Positions 22,680 to 25,166 of a stretch of DNA of 25,166 nucleotides are shown here, one piece after another; position 1 is the stretch's first letter, and every line of letters starts with the position of its first letter. The stretch comes from JBOFSQ01 sp051651625 (GTDB lineage: Bacteria > Planctomycetota > Planctomycetia > Pirellulales > Thermoguttaceae). Both the position numbers and the translations under genes were made by a program. Where the stretch lies: the NCBI GenBank assembly GCA_051651625.1, contig JBOFSQ010000064.1, positions 1 to 25,166 on the forward strand. Direction: 5' to 3'. The notes beneath the pieces are model-generated. The model was not told the DNA's origin. It worked only from the letters and a program-made list of their open reading frames with translations, and searched no databases.

Positions 22680-23729
22680 ATGTCCAACTGGCAAAAGTCG
22701 CTTCGTAGTACGACCAGTGATGTCGCGGTTGTCGCTGAACAGCTTGGTTTGAGTGCCGAGGAGGTTGCCGGTGCGCGGGCGGCGGCGGACGAGTTTTCGT
22801 TTCGCGTCACGCCGTATTATCTCGCACTCGCACGCGAAGTCGGTGCGCCGCTTCTGCGGCAGTGCGTCCCCGATGTACGCGAACTCGCTCCGTCGCCGCA
22901 CCTCGTCACCGATCCGCTCGCCGAAGAACGTCACACGCCCGTTGCGTGTATCGTGCATCGTTATCCCGACCGCTGTTTGTTTCTCGTCTCCGGCCAGTGC
23001 GCGATGCACTGTCGATTTTGTACGCGGAAACGCAAGACTCGTTCGCCACTCGACGTGAGTGAACAGTCGATTAGCGCGGGAATCGAATACATCCGCAGTC
23101 GCCCCGAAATACGCGACGTTCTCATCTCCGGCGGCGACCCACTTCTCCTCGACGACGCACGACTCGACACAATCCTCCGTCAACTCCGTACAATAAAACA
23201 CGTCGAGATCATACGCATCGGAACGCGAACTCCGTGCGTCCTGCCGGAGCGAATCACGACGAAGTTAACGGCGGTGCTGAAGCGATACCATCCGCTTTTT
23301 GTCAACGTTCACTTCAATCATCCAGACGAGTTAACGCCGCAAGCGGTCGCCGCACTTTCGCGGCTCGCCGACACGGGAATCCCGCTCGGAAATCAAACTG
23401 TGCTGCTTGCTGGCGTCAACGACAACGCCGATGTGATGCGACGCCTCGTTCACCGGCTCCTCGCGGCGCGAGTGCGCCCATATTATTTGCACATGCCAGA
23501 CTTGGTGTACGGCACGGAACACTTTCGCACGCCGCGCGAAGTCGGCCTCCAAATCATCGACTCGCTTCGCGGCTGGACAAGCGGCCTCGCCGTCCCGCAC
23601 CTCGTAATCGACCTCCCACACGGCGGCGGCAAAGTAACGCTGCAACCAGAATACCTCCAAGAAGTTCACGGCTCAACTCTCACGTTCCGCAACTACTGCG
23701 GTGACTGCTACGAATATCGTGACGTGTAA
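22680..23729 (+). CDS. KamA-family radical SAM enzyme (lysine 2,3-aminomutase / EpmB-like)
   Basis: Radical SAM, PLP-dependent aminomutase of 349 residues. The 4Fe-4S motif is CAMHCRFC (Cys107, Cys111, Cys114). The SAM-binding SGGDPLLL follows. The C-terminal part has PDLVYGTEHFRTP, GLAVPHLVIDLPHGGGK and PLP-binding Lys318. The two Asp positions that bind the lysine substrate in lysine 2,3-aminomutase (PDLVYG and VIDLPHGGGK) are kept. The N-terminal PLLRQCVPDVRE and the short length recall EpmB, which makes beta-lysine on elongation factor P. Neither efp, epmA nor the acetyltransferase ablB is visible next to it, so beta-lysine for EF-P or for an osmolyte cannot be told apart. It starts 19 bases after guaA, with a C7 run before the ATG and no Shine-Dalgarno sequence; co-transcription with guaA is likely. 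Confidence 0.87.
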   Translation: MSNWQKSLRSTTSDVAVVAEQLGLSAEEVAGARAAADEFSFRVTPYYLALAREVGAPLLRQCVPDVRELAPSPHLVTDPLAEERHTPVACIVHRYPDRCLFLVSGQCAMHCRFCTRKRKTRSPLDVSEQSISAGIEYIRSRPEIRDVLISGGDPLLLDDARLDTILRQLRTIKHVEIIRIGTRTPCVLPERITTKLTAVLKRYHPLFVNVHFNHPDELTPQAVAALSRLADTGIPLGNQTVLLAGVNDNADVMRRLVHRLLAARVRPYYLHMPDLVYGTEHFRTPREVGLQIIDSLRGWTSGLAVPHLVIDLPHGGGKVTLQPEYLQEVHGSTLTFRNYCGDCYEYRDV

Positions 23730-23783
23730 CAATTCACGGTTTGCAAGCGTTCACGAATGTTGCTGTATTGACGTTGACACATT

Positions 23784-24021
23784 TGCCCCGACGGGGCAGC
23801 CATCTCAATAACCGGCGGTAAGTGCAGCCGCGATAGCGGCAAACGCAACCGCCGGTGACACTGCTAAAACTTCGGTGCGTCCGGTAGGACGCCACCATGT
23901 TTTGCGTCAACCGTGTTGTCGGTGGCGTCTTACAGACGCTCGATTTTGAGGTGGTCGCTACCGTGGGTTGCGCGGAATACCGCTTACCCACGGTTATTGA
24001 AATCACGTCCCTATCGGGACG
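23784..24021. repeat. Cluster of palindromes related to the 13342-13647 element
   Basis: The 327 bases between the KamA-family gene and the last gene hold no coding sequence but a chain of perfect stems. These are TGCCCC/GGGGCA (23784-23798), ACCGGCGGT/ACCGCCGGT (23811-23819 with 23848-23856) enclosing GCCGC/GCGGC (23827-23840), GCGTCC/GGACGC (23877-23892), GACGCCACC/GGTGGCGTC (23888-23896 with 23921-23929), GCGTCT/AGACGC (23925-23939), ACCGTGGGT/ACCCACGGT (23960-23968 with 23986-23994) enclosing GCGG/CCGC, and GTCCC/GGGAC (24007-24020). The 23960-23994 stem closely matches 13541-13574. No flanking direct repeat is obvious here. Confidence 0.75.
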
Positions 24022-24056
24022 AAGACAAGGGTGAGACTCTTCCCATATATACGAAC

Positions 24057-25166
24057 ATGAGAAATGCTCTAATTTGTCTGATTATCTTCGCCAGCATCGG
24101 TGCGAGTGAACCGTCGCCGGTCTCGCTGCTTGAACGGCAGCGAGAGATTGCAAGCAGTTTTGCGGAGATCGAATCGGTTATGTTGCGAATGGCCGAGATG
24201 GTTGCAGTCACCAATCCGAGGCAGTCTACGCTTCTCAAAAAGGCGTACCGCGAGAGTCGTGACCGGCTCGTTGCGATGCGACTCGACGAGACGACGACAG
24301 TGCTACAGTCGCGGCGACTGGCCGAGACCGTCGCGGCGCAGCAGCAAATTCTCGACGACCTCGTCGCACTCTTGCGACTCCTCGAAAGCGACAACCGCGC
24401 CCAACAGCGCGACGCCGAACAAAAACGAAACCGCGAAACTCTGAAGCGTCTCGACGACATCATTCAAAGACAACGTTCGCTCCGCGCACAGACGGACCGT
24501 CAAGAATCGACCGCGCCGCTCGCCGAGCCGCAACAACAACTTCGCACGCAAACAGAATCGCTGGCAGAAAGCGTCACCGAAACGCGCGACACGACGCCAC
24601 AAAACGAAACGCCGTCAAGCGCAAGTACGCCGCCGCAACCGCTTGGACAAGCGAGTCAAGCGATGCAGGCGGCGGAGTCGCAGCTAAAAGGCGAGAAACG
24701 TTCCGAAGCCGTCGCGTCACAAAACGACGCCGTTGCCGCACTTCAGCGAGCGAAAGAGTCGCTCGAAAAGTCGTTGCAACAGCTCCGTCAAGAAGAAGCG
24801 ATTGAACAACTTCAGTGGCTCACGACGCGGCTCCAAACGATGCTGCGGCTAGAACGGCTGGTGCAGAGCGACGTAAATCCACTCGCCGCAAGCGTGACAG
24901 CGAACACGTCAACAGACGACGAGCGAACGTGGCGTCTAAAGTGTGCGCGCATCGCGGGCGACCAAGCGAACGTCGTCGCCGAAGCCAACGCGGCGATTCT
25001 CGTTCTCCGCGAAGACGGTCGCGCACAGGCGATGACCGAGTCGCTCACGCAAGTCGCAAACGATATGGTCGTCGTCCGAGACCGTCTCACACGCGGACAA
25101 ATCGACGCAACAACGCAGCAGTGGATCGGTTCCGTCGTCACCGCACTGGAAGAGATGCTCGCCGCC
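24057..25166 (+). CDS. Secreted coiled-coil protein of unknown function (3' end outside window)
   Basis: Open from ATG 24057 to the window end, 370 codons without a stop, so the protein is truncated here. It begins with a likely signal peptide (MRNALICLIIFASIGA). Residues 25-170 or so are rich in Glu, Arg, Gln and Leu with long heptad-like runs, which suggests coiled coil. A Ser/Thr/Pro/Gln-rich linker follows (about 170-200), then a second helical region (ALQRAKESLEKSLQQLRQEE). The last visible part (AAILVLREDGRAQAMTES, then ANDMVVVRDRL) resembles a C-terminal region I recall from large uncharacterised planctomycete periplasmic proteins; this is memory, not a search. The ribosome binding site is weak: GGGTGAG lies about 20 bases upstream. 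Function unknown. Confidence 0.75.
   Translation, partial: MRNALICLIIFASIGASEPSPVSLLERQREIASSFAEIESVMLRMAEMVAVTNPRQSTLLKKAYRESRDRLVAMRLDETTTVLQSRRLAETVAAQQQILDDLVALLRLLESDNRAQQRDAEQKRNRETLKRLDDIIQRQRSLRAQTDRQESTAPLAEPQQQLRTQTESLAESVTETRDTTPQNETPSSASTPPQPLGQASQAMQAAESQLKGEKRSEAVASQNDAVAALQRAKESLEKSLQQLRQEEAIEQLQWLTTRLQTMLRLERLVQSDVNPLAASVTANTSTDDERTWRLKCARIAGDQANVVAEANAAILVLREDGRAQAMTESLTQVANDMVVVRDRLTRGQIDATTQQWIGSVVTALEEMLAA

Overview
The window most likely comes from a planctomycete (phylum Planctomycetota), possibly one with an anaerobic or microaerobic lifestyle. This is inferred from the combination of features, not from a marker gene. It has two small secreted Cys/Pro-rich proteins of the kind expected in protein-rich planctomycete envelopes and a Pmp-like (chlamydial-type) autotransporter. 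It also has dispersed palindromes built on an ACCGTGGGT...ACCCACGG core, a pyruvate phosphate dikinase and a class A flavodiiron protein. Several start codons are GTG or TTG, and several starts lack a Shine-Dalgarno sequence.

Layout. 1-2850 (+): leader hairpins, then a membrane-bound hybrid histidine kinase whose reading frame is broken inside its first receiver domain. 3257-6423 (+): a secreted protein with CEPC-type repeats, a strong terminator, xseA (exonuclease VII large subunit) and a flavodiiron protein. 6424-6617: a long inverted repeat and three 26-bp direct repeats between convergent genes. 6618-13158 (-): a leftward block that begins with a small secreted Pro/Tyr/Cys-rich protein and its terminator. 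It continues with a PolB-like 3'-5' exonuclease, an FHA-GAF-sigma54 activator, purC and a 7TM-HD phosphodiesterase of PgpH type. The last three genes are tightly packed (3-nt gap, then a 4-nt GTGA overlap), so they should be one transcript.

13342-13647 holds a 306-bp element with inverted ends and internal palindromes, flanked by a perfect 12-bp direct repeat; it looks like a MITE. Just after it lie a good sigma70-type promoter and the gene for pyruvate phosphate dikinase (13803-16610, +), which ends in an unusual cysteine-rich tail. 16611-16972 is a convergent intergenic region full of hairpins. 16973-20803 (-) encodes a 1276-residue Pmp-like autotransporter. It is divergent from guaA (21101-22660, +), which is followed by a KamA-family radical SAM enzyme (22680-23729, +). 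23784-24021 is a second palindrome cluster related to the first element. The window ends inside a secreted coiled-coil protein of unknown function.

Functional themes are purine nucleotide synthesis (purC, guaA) with one purine gene coupled to a predicted c-di-AMP phosphodiesterase, PPi-linked pyruvate/PEP interconversion with O2 or NO detoxification, DNA repair nucleases, and several secreted surface proteins. I see no rRNA, tRNA, CRISPR array, transposase, phage gene or recognisable defence system. All calls rest on reading motifs by eye; no database search was run.
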